Shown piece by piece: positions 56,423 to 64,000 of a DNA stretch of 64,000 nt (positions are counted from its first letter, which is position 1; every line of letters starts with the position of its first letter). The notes beneath the pieces are model-generated. The model ran no database searches. It was not told where the DNA came from and worked only from the letters and a program-made list of their open reading frames with translations. The DNA is from Zestomonas carbonaria (GTDB lineage Bacteria; Pseudomonadota; Gammaproteobacteria; Pseudomonadales; Pseudomonadaceae), in the NCBI RefSeq assembly GCF_904061905.1, contig NZ_CAJFCI010000016.1, forward strand, positions 101,057 to 165,056, written 5' to 3'. The translations under genes were made by a program, and so were the position numbers.

Positions 56423-57270
56423 TTCAACAGGCCGGCAGCCCGGGCAGCCTCTTCGATCCCCTGGTAGTTTTCCGGCTTGGTCTCGATGAAGCGGCTGGCC
56501 GCCTGCAGGTCGAGGATTTCCTTGTGCGCGGGGTTGGTCGGATCGAGGGCCAGGAAGGCCAGCTTGATCTTCTCCGCCAGCGCCGGGTCGAGGGTGCCGC
56601 GCACCGTCCAGTTGTAGTCGTAGTAAGGCGGCGTGGTGGCGAACACCTTGACCTTGGCGGTATCCACCTTGCCGCTGTCCACCAGCTTGTCCCACACCGA
56701 GGCGTTGAGCACGCCGCCGTCCACCTTGCCGGCCTGCACCCAGGCGGCGGTGGCGTCGTGGGCGCCGGAATAGGCCACGCGGCTGAAGAACTCTTCCGGC
56801 TTGATGCCGTCCTGCAACATGAAATAACGCGGCATCAGGCTGCCGGAGGTGGAGGAAATCGAGCCGAAGGCGAAGGTCTTGCCCTTCAGGTCCTGAAGGC
56901 TGTTCACCTCCGGGTTGGCGCTGATGAACTTGCTGGTGAACTTCTCGTCCTGTTCGCGCTGCACCAGGGGAATGGCGTTGCCGGTCTTCAGGCGCACCTG
57001 CACGAAGGTGAAGCCGCCCAGCCAGGCCAGGTCGATGCGATCGGTGGCCAGTGCCTCGACCACCGCCGGGTAGTCGGCGACAGGCGTGAACTCGACCTTC
57101 ATGCCCAGTTGCTGTTCCAGGTAGGCACCAAGCGGTTTGAACTTGCGGAGCAGCTCGGTGGGCGCCTCGTCGGGAATGGCGGACACCTTCAGCACATCTG
57201 CGGCTTGAGCAAGTACGGCGGAAGCGGACAACGCGAGACCAGCGGCAAGAGCCAGGGTACGTTTGAGCAT
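56419..57270 (-). CDS. PhnD-type substrate-binding protein (putative selenate/selenium binding)
   Basis: A 283-aa periplasmic protein with a signal peptide ([18 protein letters not shown], cleavage before ADVLK) and the PhnD fold: [60 protein letters not shown] and [20 protein letters not shown]. First gene of the importer operon and divergent from selD across 126 bp. The selD link is the reason for proposing a selenium oxyanion rather than phosphonate as ligand; no C-P lyase genes are nearby. Confidence 0.82.
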   Translation of the reverse strand: MLKRTLALAAGLALSASAVLAQAADVLKVSAIPDEAPTELLRKFKPLGAYLEQQLGMKVEFTPVADYPAVVEALATDRIDLAWLGGFTFVQVRLKTGNAIPLVQREQDEKFTSKFISANPEVNSLQDLKGKTFAFGSISSTSGSLMPRYFMLQDGIKPEEFFSRVAYSGAHDATAAWVQAGKVDGGVLNASVWDKLVDSGKVDTAKVKVFATTPPYYDYNWTVRGTLDPALAEKIKLAFLALDPTNPAHKEILDLQAASRFIETKPENYQGIEEAARAAGLLK

Positions 57271-57321
57271 GTGGATTCTCCGGTTCAATGGCGGAAAAGG
57301 CAGGCGGAGTATAAGTGCCAT

Positions 57322-57345
57322 CACGGGTTTTCGCGTAATCCCGTG
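57322..57345. promoter_or_regulatory. inverted repeat CACGGG-N12-CCCGTG between importer and selD
   Basis: A perfect six-base dyad with a 12-base centre in the divergent gap, followed by a TAGAAT at 57360-57365 that could be the selD -10. It could be a regulator site shared by both operons. Confidence 0.35.
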
Positions 57346-57396
57346 TACCCGTGGTTTGCTAGAATCCGCCGCCATCAGCGTTACGAGGTCCCTGCC

Positions 57397-58431
57397 ATGA
57401 GCGAACCGATCCGCCTCACCCAGTACAGCCACGGCGCCGGCTGCGGCTGCAAGATTTCCCCCAAGGTGCTGGAGGTGATCCTCGCCGGCAGCGGCGCGCA
57501 GAACCTCGACCCCCGCCTCTGGGTCGGCAACGCCTCGCGCGACGACGCGGCGGTCTACGCCCTGGACGACGAGCGCGGCGTGGTCTCCACCACCGACTTC
57601 TTCATGCCCATCGTCGACGACCCGTTCGACTTCGGCCGCATCGCCGCCACCAACGCCATCAGCGACATCTACGCCATGGGCGGCGACCCGCTGATGGCCA
57701 TTGCCATCCTCGGCTGGCCGGTCAACCTGCTGTCGCCGGAAGTGGCCCGCGACGTGATCCGTGGCGGCCGCGCGGTGTGCGACGAGGCCGGCATCCCGCT
57801 GGCCGGCGGACACTCCATCGACGCCCCGGAGCCGATCTTCGGCCTGGCGGTGACCGGCGTGGTGGACAAGCGCCACCTCAAGCGCAACGACAGCGCCACG
57901 GCCGGCTGCCGGCTGTACCTGACCAAGCCGCTGGGCATCGGCATCCTCACCACGGCGGAGAAGAAATCCAAGCTGCGCGCCGAAGACATCGGCCTCGCCC
58001 GCGACTGGATGTGCACCCTGAACAAGCCCGGCAGCCGCTTCGGCAAGCTGGACGGCGTGAAGGCCATGACCGACGTGACCGGCTTCGGCCTGCTCGGCCA
58101 CCTGGTGGAAATGGCCGACGGCAGCGGCGTCACCGCCCAGGTGAACTACGCCAGCGTGCCGCGCCTCGCGGGCGTCGAGCACTACCTGGCCGAAGGCTGC
58201 GTGCCCGGCGGCACCCTGCGCAACTTCGACAGCTACGGCGAGCGCATCGCGCCGCTCGACGAGCAGCGCCGCCTGCTGCTCTGCGACCCGCAGACCAGCG
58301 GCGGCCTGCTGGTCGCCGTGGCCCCGGAAGGCGAAGCGGAATTCCTCGCCGTGGCCGCCGGACTGGGCCTCGACCTCTCCCCCATCGGCCAACTGGTGGA
58401 GCGACAGAAACACGCGGTAGAGGTGCGGTGA
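57397..58431 (+). CDS. selD: selenide, water dikinase (selenophosphate synthetase)
   Basis: A 344-aa SelD that makes selenophosphate from selenide and ATP. The glycine-rich active loop [20 protein letters not shown] holds the catalytic Cys and Lys pair (cysteine, not selenocysteine). [23 protein letters not shown]-type ATP-binding [20 protein letters not shown] and [20 protein letters not shown] are all present. It is coupled to mnmH (stop and start share one base). Confidence 0.95.
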   Translation: MSEPIRLTQYSHGAGCGCKISPKVLEVILAGSGAQNLDPRLWVGNASRDDAAVYALDDERGVVSTTDFFMPIVDDPFDFGRIAATNAISDIYAMGGDPLMAIAILGWPVNLLSPEVARDVIRGGRAVCDEAGIPLAGGHSIDAPEPIFGLAVTGVVDKRHLKRNDSATAGCRLYLTKPLGIGILTTAEKKSKLRAEDIGLARDWMCTLNKPGSRFGKLDGVKAMTDVTGFGLLGHLVEMADGSGVTAQVNYASVPRLAGVEHYLAEGCVPGGTLRNFDSYGERIAPLDEQRRLLLCDPQTSGGLLVAVAPEGEAEFLAVAAGLGLDLSPIGQLVERQKHAVEVR

Positions 58432-59534
58432 TGCGCAACGACACCGCCGACTACCGCGAACTCTTCCTCTCCGACACACCGATGGTGGACGTCCGCGCCC
58501 CGGTGGAATTCCACAAGGGCGCCTTCCCCGGCGTGCTCAACCTGCCGCTGATGAACGACCTGGAACGCCAGAAGGTCGGCACCTGCTACAAGTACCACGG
58601 CCAGCAGGCGGCCATCGAACTCGGCCACCAACTGGTCTCGGGCCGGACCAAGGCCGAACGCATCGAAGCCTGGGCCGCCTTCGCCCGCGCCAATCCCAAC
58701 GGCTACCTGTACTGCTTCCGGGGCGGCCTGCGCTCGCAGATCGTCCAGCAGTGGCTGAAGAGCGAGGCCGGCATCGACTACCCACGGGTGATCGGCGGCT
58801 ACAAGGCGCTGCGCAACTTCCTGCTGGAAACCACCCGCCAGGCGGTGGAGCAATGCGACTTCGTGCTGGTCGGCGGGCTGACCGGCTGCGGCAAGACCGA
58901 AGTGATCGCCGAACTGGACGCCGGCCTGGACCTGGAAGCCCACGCCAACCATCGCGGCTCCAGCTTCGGCAAGCGCGCCACCGGCCAGCCGGAGCAGATC
59001 GACTTCGAGAACCGCCTGGCCATCGACCTGCTCAAGCGCCGCGCGGCGGGCGCCGCATGCTTCGTCCTCGAAGACGAGGGCCGCACCATCGGCCGCTGCG
59101 CCGTGCCGCTGGAACTGTACCAGGGCATGCAGCGCTTCCCGCTGGTCTGGCTGGAAGACAGCTTCGAAGACCGCGTCGAACGCATCCTGCGCGACTACGT
59201 CACCGACCTGTGCGCCGAATTCGTCGCCGTCCACGGCGCGGAAGCGGGCTTCCCCCTGTTCGCCGAACGCCTGCTGCAAAGCCTGTCCAACATCCTCAAG
59301 CGCCTCGGCGGCGAACGCTACCAGCGCATGCGGACGCTGATGCAGGACGCGCTGGACGAACAGCAACGCAGCGGCACCATCGACCTGCACCGCGCCTGGA
59401 TCGAAGGCCTGCTGCGCGAATACTACGACCCCATGTACGCCTACCAGCGCGAACTCAAGGCCGAACGCATCGAGTTCGCGGGCGAGCAGGAAGCCGTGTT
59501 GGCGTATCTGCGCGAGCGCGCGCCACGCCGCTGA
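58431..59534 (+). CDS. mnmH: tRNA 2-selenouridine synthase MnmH (SelU)
   Basis: A 367-aa protein: an N-terminal rhodanese domain ([20 protein letters not shown], and the active cysteine in [18 protein letters not shown]) fused to a P-loop domain with [16 protein letters not shown], then [20 protein letters not shown]. It replaces sulfur with selenium, or geranylated sulfur, at the wobble uridine of some tRNAs using selenophosphate from SelD. No selA or selB is in the window, so use in selenoproteins cannot be judged. Confidence 0.94.
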   Translation: MRNDTADYRELFLSDTPMVDVRAPVEFHKGAFPGVLNLPLMNDLERQKVGTCYKYHGQQAAIELGHQLVSGRTKAERIEAWAAFARANPNGYLYCFRGGLRSQIVQQWLKSEAGIDYPRVIGGYKALRNFLLETTRQAVEQCDFVLVGGLTGCGKTEVIAELDAGLDLEAHANHRGSSFGKRATGQPEQIDFENRLAIDLLKRRAAGAACFVLEDEGRTIGRCAVPLELYQGMQRFPLVWLEDSFEDRVERILRDYVTDLCAEFVAVHGAEAGFPLFAERLLQSLSNILKRLGGERYQRMRTLMQDALDEQQRSGTIDLHRAWIEGLLREYYDPMYAYQRELKAERIEFAGEQEAVLAYLRERAPRR

Positions 59535-59571
59535 GCCTGTCGGGTATCGAACGAGAGCGGCCGACGGCCGC

Positions 59572-59829
59572 TCACTCGACCAGCCAGCCCGGATCGCCTT
59601 CCAGCAGGGTTCCACCGTGGCTGGTGGCATCGCCCTGCCGGGCCACCGGCTGGCCCTCGATGATCATGCCGGGCGAACCACTGACGATCACCGCACCGCA
59701 ACTGATGCTATCGCCGACACGGGCGATGGGACGACCATTGATATCGGCGCTGGCGGCGCCACTGACCACCGTGCCTTCGCCATGTATCGGGCAGGAATGG
59801 CGATGACCAACGAGAACGACGGGACGCAT
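59572..59829 (-). CDS. PAAR-domain protein (T6SS spike tip)
   Basis: An 85-aa PAAR protein: VLVGHRHSCPIHGEGTVVSG, then DINGRPIARVGDSISCGAVI and VARQGDATSHGGTLLEGDPG. The repeated PxxxxGD and His/Cys residues bind the zinc that caps the VgrG spike. It is a bare PAAR with no extension. It is the most downstream gene of the vgrG cluster on the minus strand. Confidence 0.87.
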   Translation of the reverse strand: MRPVVLVGHRHSCPIHGEGTVVSGAASADINGRPIARVGDSISCGAVIVSGSPGMIIEGQPVARQGDATSHGGTLLEGDPGWLVE

Positions 59830-59902
59830 TGTGCAACTCTCCTTGTTTGGACTGGATTGGTGGTGGCAGGCAAACGATGGTTACTCCATGGGGTCTCAAT
59901 AG

Positions 59903-60541
59903 TCAGAGGGCTTCCACCCCAAATTCCGAATCAATGTCCGGATTTGCTTTTGGGTGTTTTTCCAAGACTTGGAATAATGCATCGACCTCTGCCTTCGGCT
60001 TCCCCAGGACACTAGTACGACGGGCAGAAATGATCTCACCACTGACACCATCGCGCCCCAGAAGCACAAAAAAGCGCTTGCCCTCGATCAAGACATAGAA
60101 GATGTAGTTATCCCGTGGCTTGTCCGGCCCCTGAAATCCGCTAAATACATAGATAATTTGCGGACGTGGATCGAACTGCTCGTCCCGAAGTAGATCAGCA
60201 GCATCCGTAACCTTGAGAACAATTTACCCATAATCGTTCTTAACTCCAAAGGCGATCCAACTTCGCAGATCCGGCAGTTGCTCGTCAGGAAAAGGCGGAG
60301 GAGAAACTCGAGTCATCCCATAAGGTTTGTACTTCCACCCCTCGAGAGGTGATTCGTTATTTCTATACATACCACTGGCAAACCAACGTGTTGCGTCGAA
60401 AGCAGGTTGCTCTCTCGCCGGAATCATCATGATTTTTTCCCCTATCCCCTTATCGATCACCTGCCACCCGACAAGCAAACTCGCGATCAGCAGCGCCAAC
60501 AAAACCACCCCATAGTGAAAGCGTCGTATCGCGCCCATCAT
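59903..60541 (-). pseudogene. broken paralogue of the T6SS-associated membrane protein
   Basis: Sequence closely follows the intact neighbour at 60630-61382: MIPAREQPAFDATRWFASGM, then ESPLEGWKYKPYGMTRVSPP. It is interrupted after KNDYG by a TAA at 60226-60224 where the intact copy has a lysine codon. The frame then continues unbroken (FDPRPQIIYVFSGFQ, RDNYIFYVLIEGKRFFVLLG) to the stop at 59903. One substitution therefore splits it. It lacks the cysteine-rich tail of the intact copy. A shortened 105-aa product (60224-60541) could still be made. Confidence 0.75.
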
Positions 60542-60629
60542 CTTTGCCCCTGGCAGCGAGAAACCATCAGCCTGCCGAAGGCTAAACGAGTCCCTTGTAT
60601 CGAGCCCTGGTGAGTCATACGAAGAAAGA

Positions 60630-61382
60630 TCACAGCGCCTTGACCAACCGCCAGGTCACCACACGCCCTTCGACCTGGGGCAGAGTGACGCCATGGGCAA
60701 AGGTCTGCGGCGCAAGCGGGCAGTCCAAACACTCCCATACCCCCGGATAGGGGCAGGGTTGTCCCGAACTGACACGCAGGCCTGGCTTCTGGCGTTTTTC
60801 CAGGACTTGGAATAATGCGTCCATATCCTCTTTTCGCATCCCTCTCATGCGAGACTCACGGCGAGCAGAAATAATCTCACCGCTAATGCCATCGCGCTCC
60901 AAAAGTACGAAAAACCGCTTACCTTCAATCAAGGCATAAAATATGTAGTTATCCCGTGGTTTATCCGTCTCCTGAAACCCACTAAACACATAGACAATTT
61001 GCGGGCGTGGGTCGAAGCGCTCATCTCGAAGCAGATCATCAGCAACATCCGGAACCTCGAGAGTCATTTTTCCATAATCATTTTTGATGCCAAAGGCAAT
61101 CCAATCTCGCAGTTCCGGTAGTTGCTCGCTAGGAAAAGCAGGAGGAGAAACCCGGGTCATACCGTAAGGGTTGTACTTCCACCCCTCAAGAGGAGACTCT
61201 TTACGTCTGTACATACCGCTAGTGAACCAACGCGTCGCATCGAAAGCGGGTTGCTCTCTCGCCGGGATCATCATGATTTTTTCGCTCATATCCCTATCCC
61301 TTACCAACCATCCAGTAAACACACCCGCTACGAGCAGCCCTAATAGAAATATCCCATAGCGAAATCGTCGACGCGTGCACAT
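60630..61382 (-). CDS. membrane-anchored T6SS-associated protein, probable immunity protein
   Basis: A 250-aa protein with one N-terminal membrane helix (RYGIFLLGLLVAGVFTGWLV) and a large soluble domain expected in the periplasm (KIMMIPAREQPAFDATRWFT, GFQETDKPRDNYIFYALIEG). Its tail SSGQPCPYPGVWECLDCPLA and FAHGVTLPQVEGRVVTWRLV resembles the SGxxCPxxGxW tails I recall from other T6SS immunity-like proteins. Five bp after the effector candidate, followed by a broken paralogue. Immunity is inferred from order and location. Confidence 0.65.
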   Translation of the reverse strand: MCTRRRFRYGIFLLGLLVAGVFTGWLVRDRDMSEKIMMIPAREQPAFDATRWFTSGMYRRKESPLEGWKYNPYGMTRVSPPAFPSEQLPELRDWIAFGIKNDYGKMTLEVPDVADDLLRDERFDPRPQIVYVFSGFQETDKPRDNYIFYALIEGKRFFVLLERDGISGEIISARRESRMRGMRKEDMDALFQVLEKRQKPGLRVSSGQPCPYPGVWECLDCPLAPQTFAHGVTLPQVEGRVVTWRLVKAL

Positions 61383-61387
61383 AACAG

Positions 61388-62452
61388 TTACCCCTGCGAC
61401 CAGACTCGTGGCGTGAAACGCATTTTCCCCATCGGTAGCCCTGCGGGTGACTCTGCTGAACGCACCCCACGAACAGCCCCATAGTCGTCAAGCGGCACAC
61501 CAAACTCTTCCTTATTGACGTCACGTGACCGCATATGCAGAGCTAGGCGCACCTCCTCATCGGTATATGGCCTAATCGGTGGCTGCGGCGGCGATTCACC
61601 GGGAATTTCCTTAAGCGGCCCTCGTCCTTGCGCCAGAGTACGTCGACGGTAATCGGCAATCTGGGCGTCATAACGACGTTTCTCCGCCTCATAAACCGTC
61701 ATCTTCTTCAACGTCTCCTGAGCGACCCGCAGATCCTCCTTGGTTCCATAGGTCTGGTCGTACAAGGTGCGGCGAGGATAGGCCCATACCCAAGCATCGG
61801 CGCTGTCGGCCAGTATCTGCGCCAGGCTGTCGGCATAACGGGGATCCTCCCCTGGGTCCAGTTGATCGCCGATATCGTGGCCGAGGCCAGTCCGGCAGGC
61901 GTAGGAGTGGATCACCGCGTCCTCATCGAAGGCACGGGGATCGAACATCCGCGCCTGGGCGTCACGCAGCCGGTAGCTATCCGCCTTGCCGGTGCGGTAG
62001 CCGAACTCGACAGTCATCACCATGCCATGGGAAAAGAAGTCCATCTGTTTGATCATGCGTTTCCGCAGCCGACGTCGGGCGACGAAGTCGATCAGCTCGC
62101 TGATCGAGTCCAATTCGGCGTAGTTGGCGTTGTAATCGTTCTCGACGATTTCCCGAACCCGATCCAGCCACGCCCTCTCATAGAGTTCAGGAAAAATCAG
62201 GAACACCCGCCTCGATGACTCGCCATCGGCTGGCGGATAGAGACGGATCTGGCGGATGCCCTGGTTGATGAACATGGCCTTGTCGCCATCCTGGCCGTTG
62301 TAGAGGTTGCTGGCGACATCCCACAGGTTCGAGGAGTCGAAATGGGTGGGGTTGGAGCAGCCCACCACGGTGACATAGTCGAAGTCCTGGATGGCCGTGA
62401 CCTCGGTCACCGTGTTGTTCTCGGTTGTCGTGCTTGTCTTGGTTTCTTCCAT
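61388..62452 (-). CDS. VgrG-linked candidate effector with caspase/CHAT-like His-Cys dyad
   Basis: A 354-aa protein directly downstream of vgrG. Residues about 137-150 read MDFFSHGMVMTVEF and 180-189 read VIHSYACRTG, giving His142 and Cys186 at the end of predicted beta-strands. SLAQILADSADAWVWAYPRR follows. That order (strand-SHG ... strand-ACxTG ... helix) is the caspase/clostripain/CHAT fold pattern. The N-terminus (ETKTSTTTENNTVTEVTAIQ) is polar and the C-terminal 130 residues are charged. No signal peptide. Fold assignment is my reading of motifs, not a search result. Confidence 0.6.
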   Translation of the reverse strand: MEETKTSTTTENNTVTEVTAIQDFDYVTVVGCSNPTHFDSSNLWDVASNLYNGQDGDKAMFINQGIRQIRLYPPADGESSRRVFLIFPELYERAWLDRVREIVENDYNANYAELDSISELIDFVARRRLRKRMIKQMDFFSHGMVMTVEFGYRTGKADSYRLRDAQARMFDPRAFDEDAVIHSYACRTGLGHDIGDQLDPGEDPRYADSLAQILADSADAWVWAYPRRTLYDQTYGTKEDLRVAQETLKKMTVYEAEKRRYDAQIADYRRRTLAQGRGPLKEIPGESPPQPPIRPYTDEEVRLALHMRSRDVNKEEFGVPLDDYGAVRGVRSAESPAGLPMGKMRFTPRVWSQG

Positions 62453-62459
62453 GGCGGCT

Positions 62460-64000
62460 CTACTCGTCTATGCCTTGCCGACGCAGGTAAAGGGCGGCAT
62501 CCCGCCCCCAGCGCAATGTCACTTCACCCGGCTGTTCGGTATGAATACGCGCAGTCATGCCATTGGCATCCGTATGGCCGGTATAACGCCTGCCTTCCAC
62601 GGTCTCCACGCAATAGAACACCCGTGAAAGCGGCTCGCCAGTGCGTTGATGGCTGATCCTGAACCGCTCGCTGAACGGAGGTGGATTCTCGACACCTTCG
62701 AAGGGATTGCCGGTTATGGACAGGGCTCGGCCACTACCACCCCCTTGCTGCACGATCGGCCCTTTGAGGTGGATCGTGATGGCATCCAGGGTCACGCCGC
62801 TGCCGTCGAGGGTGATGGTGCCGCCCGGTCCGGTGATGACGACGCGCGCGCCGGCCTGCACGTCATAACGGGACGTTCTGCGCTCGATGCTCTACCCGGC
62901 CTCGAGCTGGTGATGGCCCTGCACGCTGTGCTCGACGTGCCCGCCGGTCTCGATGAAGTGGCTGGCGGTGGTCTTGTCGTAGCGGTCGTTGCCGACTTCC
63001 TCAGTGCGGTCCTTGCCGATGCGGATCAGCCGGTTGCGCTCGACGTTCAGGCTGTCGTCCTGGCCGATGGCGTGGCGGCGGTCGCGGGCGATGGTCACTT
63101 CCTCGTCGTTGCCCACCGTTTCCCGGCGGTCGTGGCCGATGGCGATGGTCTCGTCGTTCTCCACCCGCTCGCTGCGGTCGTGGCCGACGAAGGTGCTTTC
63201 GTCGTGGTTGACCCGGATGTTCTGGTCCTTCTGGGCGTGGACGAAGATTTCTTCCTGGCCGTGCTCGTCCTCGAAGCGCAGTTCGTTGTAGCCCTCGCCC
63301 TTGTGGGTCTGGCTCTTGATGGTCATCCGCGTCTTGTGGCGCGGCAGTTCGTAGGGCGGGCGGTTGACCACGTGGTAGGTGCGCCCGGTGACGATCGGCT
63401 GGTCCGGGTCGCCGTCGAGGAAGTCGACGATCACCTCGTGGCCGATGCGCGGGATGGCCAGGTGGCCCCAGGCGCCGCCGGCCCAGTTCTGCGCCACGCG
63501 GATCCAGCAGGAGCTGTGCTCGTCGTGCTTCCCTTCGCGGTCCCAGGGGAACTGGACTTTGATGCGGCCGTGCTCGTCGCAGAAGATCTCTTCCCCGGCG
63601 GGGCCCACCACCGTGGCCATGTGCGGACCGTCGATGCGCGGCTTGGGCAGGGGCGTGGGCTTCCACTCCACCCGGTCGGGGACCAGCACGCCGCTGTAGC
63701 TGTAGTGGGTGCCCTGTTCGCCGCCGGCGGCTTCCTCTTCCTGGCTGATCGCCTGGCGGCCTTCGTGTTTCAGGGCGACGGTCCGCCAGCCGTGGTTGAG
63801 GTCCTCGCGGGGATGGCCGACGAGGTCGAAGGCCAGGCCGGGGAGCAGGCGCGGGTCGTCGCCCTCGATCTCGGCGAGGCGCGCGTCGTTGCGCAGGCCG
63901 AGCAGGCGGGCGGCGGTGAAGGGCTTGCCGGCGGCGTCCTGCTTGTAGCGGCCGGGGTAGTCGTAGCGCTCGTAGTCGGCGTGCTGGTGGTCGAGGTGGG
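62460..64000 (-). pseudogene. vgrG: vgrG (T6SS spike protein) with in-frame amber codon, 5' end outside window
   Basis: VgrG runs in from the right edge: LLPGLAFDLVGHPREDLNHG, VEWKPTPLPKPRIDGPHMAT, KVQFPWDREGKHDEHSSCWI and GGAWGHLAIPRIGHEVIVDF are the gp27/gp5 OB-fold blocks. They are followed by gp5-like repeats (VENDETIAIGHDRRETVGND) and QLEAG. A TAG at 62894-62892 then interrupts the frame, and the same frame continues SIERRTSRYDVQAGARVVIT-GPGGTITLDGSGVTLDAITI and a transthyretin-like tail (RFRISHQRTGEPLSRVFYCV) to 62460. Either a recent nonsense mutation or suppressed amber. Confidence 0.82.

Overview
The window reads as chromosome of a gamma-proteobacterium of the genus Pseudomonas. It is GC-rich with dense short-gap operons, an OprD-type porin, AlkS/MalT-like and OruR/AlkR-like regulators, a complete indole-3-acetate (iac) gene set and a VgrG/PAAR type VI secretion locus. 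The catabolic repertoire suggests the P. citronellolis / nitroreducens / knackmussii side of the genus. That is inference from gene content; no 16S or tRNA gene is present to test it.

Layout. 1-6.5 kb: acyl-CoA catabolism (CoA-transferase edge, two crotonase-fold enzymes, an alpha/beta hydrolase) with a MalT/AlkS-like LuxR regulator and a TetR repressor. 6.5-9.2 kb: a NemR-type electrophile-response module (DJ-1/PfpI protein, alkenal-reductase-like MDR enzyme, NemR-like regulator) with two matching operators. 9.3-18.6 kb: mixed metabolic and regulatory genes (GMC oxidoreductase, secreted hydrolase, HD/LuxR regulator, GST-VOC pair with LysR, type II NADH dehydrogenase, GlxA-like AraC regulator). 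18.8-20.6 kb: a hipA-hipB type toxin-antitoxin pair in reversed order. 20.7-27.6 kb: a molybdenum-cofactor block (moaA, moaB, moaC, bestrophin, LysR activator, 3'-truncated FdhF/YdeP-family oxidoreductase). Five promoters in this block share one architecture: two LysR-type T-N11-A boxes 21 bp apart, a TTGGAC -35 and a TAGSCT -10, all at identical spacing. The oxidoreductase is broken and joined to the last 38 codons of a cytochrome bd oxidase subunit II gene.

27.5-31 kb: an AraC regulator divergent from a two-gene AlkB/XylM-type membrane hydroxylase system. 31-33.4 kb: small genes and aquaporin Z. 33.4-52.8 kb: an indole-3-acetate catabolic island. iacH-A-B-I-C-D-E-F-G run on the minus strand, followed by an OprD porin. 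Divergent from iacH is a branched-chain-type ABC importer operon, with a fused permease-ATPase, that continues into a PanE-like dehydrogenase, a class II aldolase, a PAS-containing chemoreceptor and a MarR regulator (iacR-like). The arrangement implies that sensing, uptake and degradation of the auxin or its breakdown products are encoded together.

53-59.5 kb: two VOC proteins, then a PhnCDEE-type ABC importer divergent from selD-mnmH, most simply read as selenium uptake feeding selenophosphate and 2-selenouridine synthesis. 59.6-64 kb: a T6SS vgrG locus on the minus strand. It holds vgrG with an in-frame amber codon, a putative caspase/CHAT-like effector with a His-Cys dyad, a membrane-anchored probable immunity protein, a second copy broken by one stop codon, and PAAR.

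Intergenic DNA carries several families of short palindromic repeats (BIME-like inverted pairs, a 149-bp tandem duplication, a four-copy 113-bp tandem array). No rRNA, tRNA, CRISPR array, transposase or integrase was recognised.
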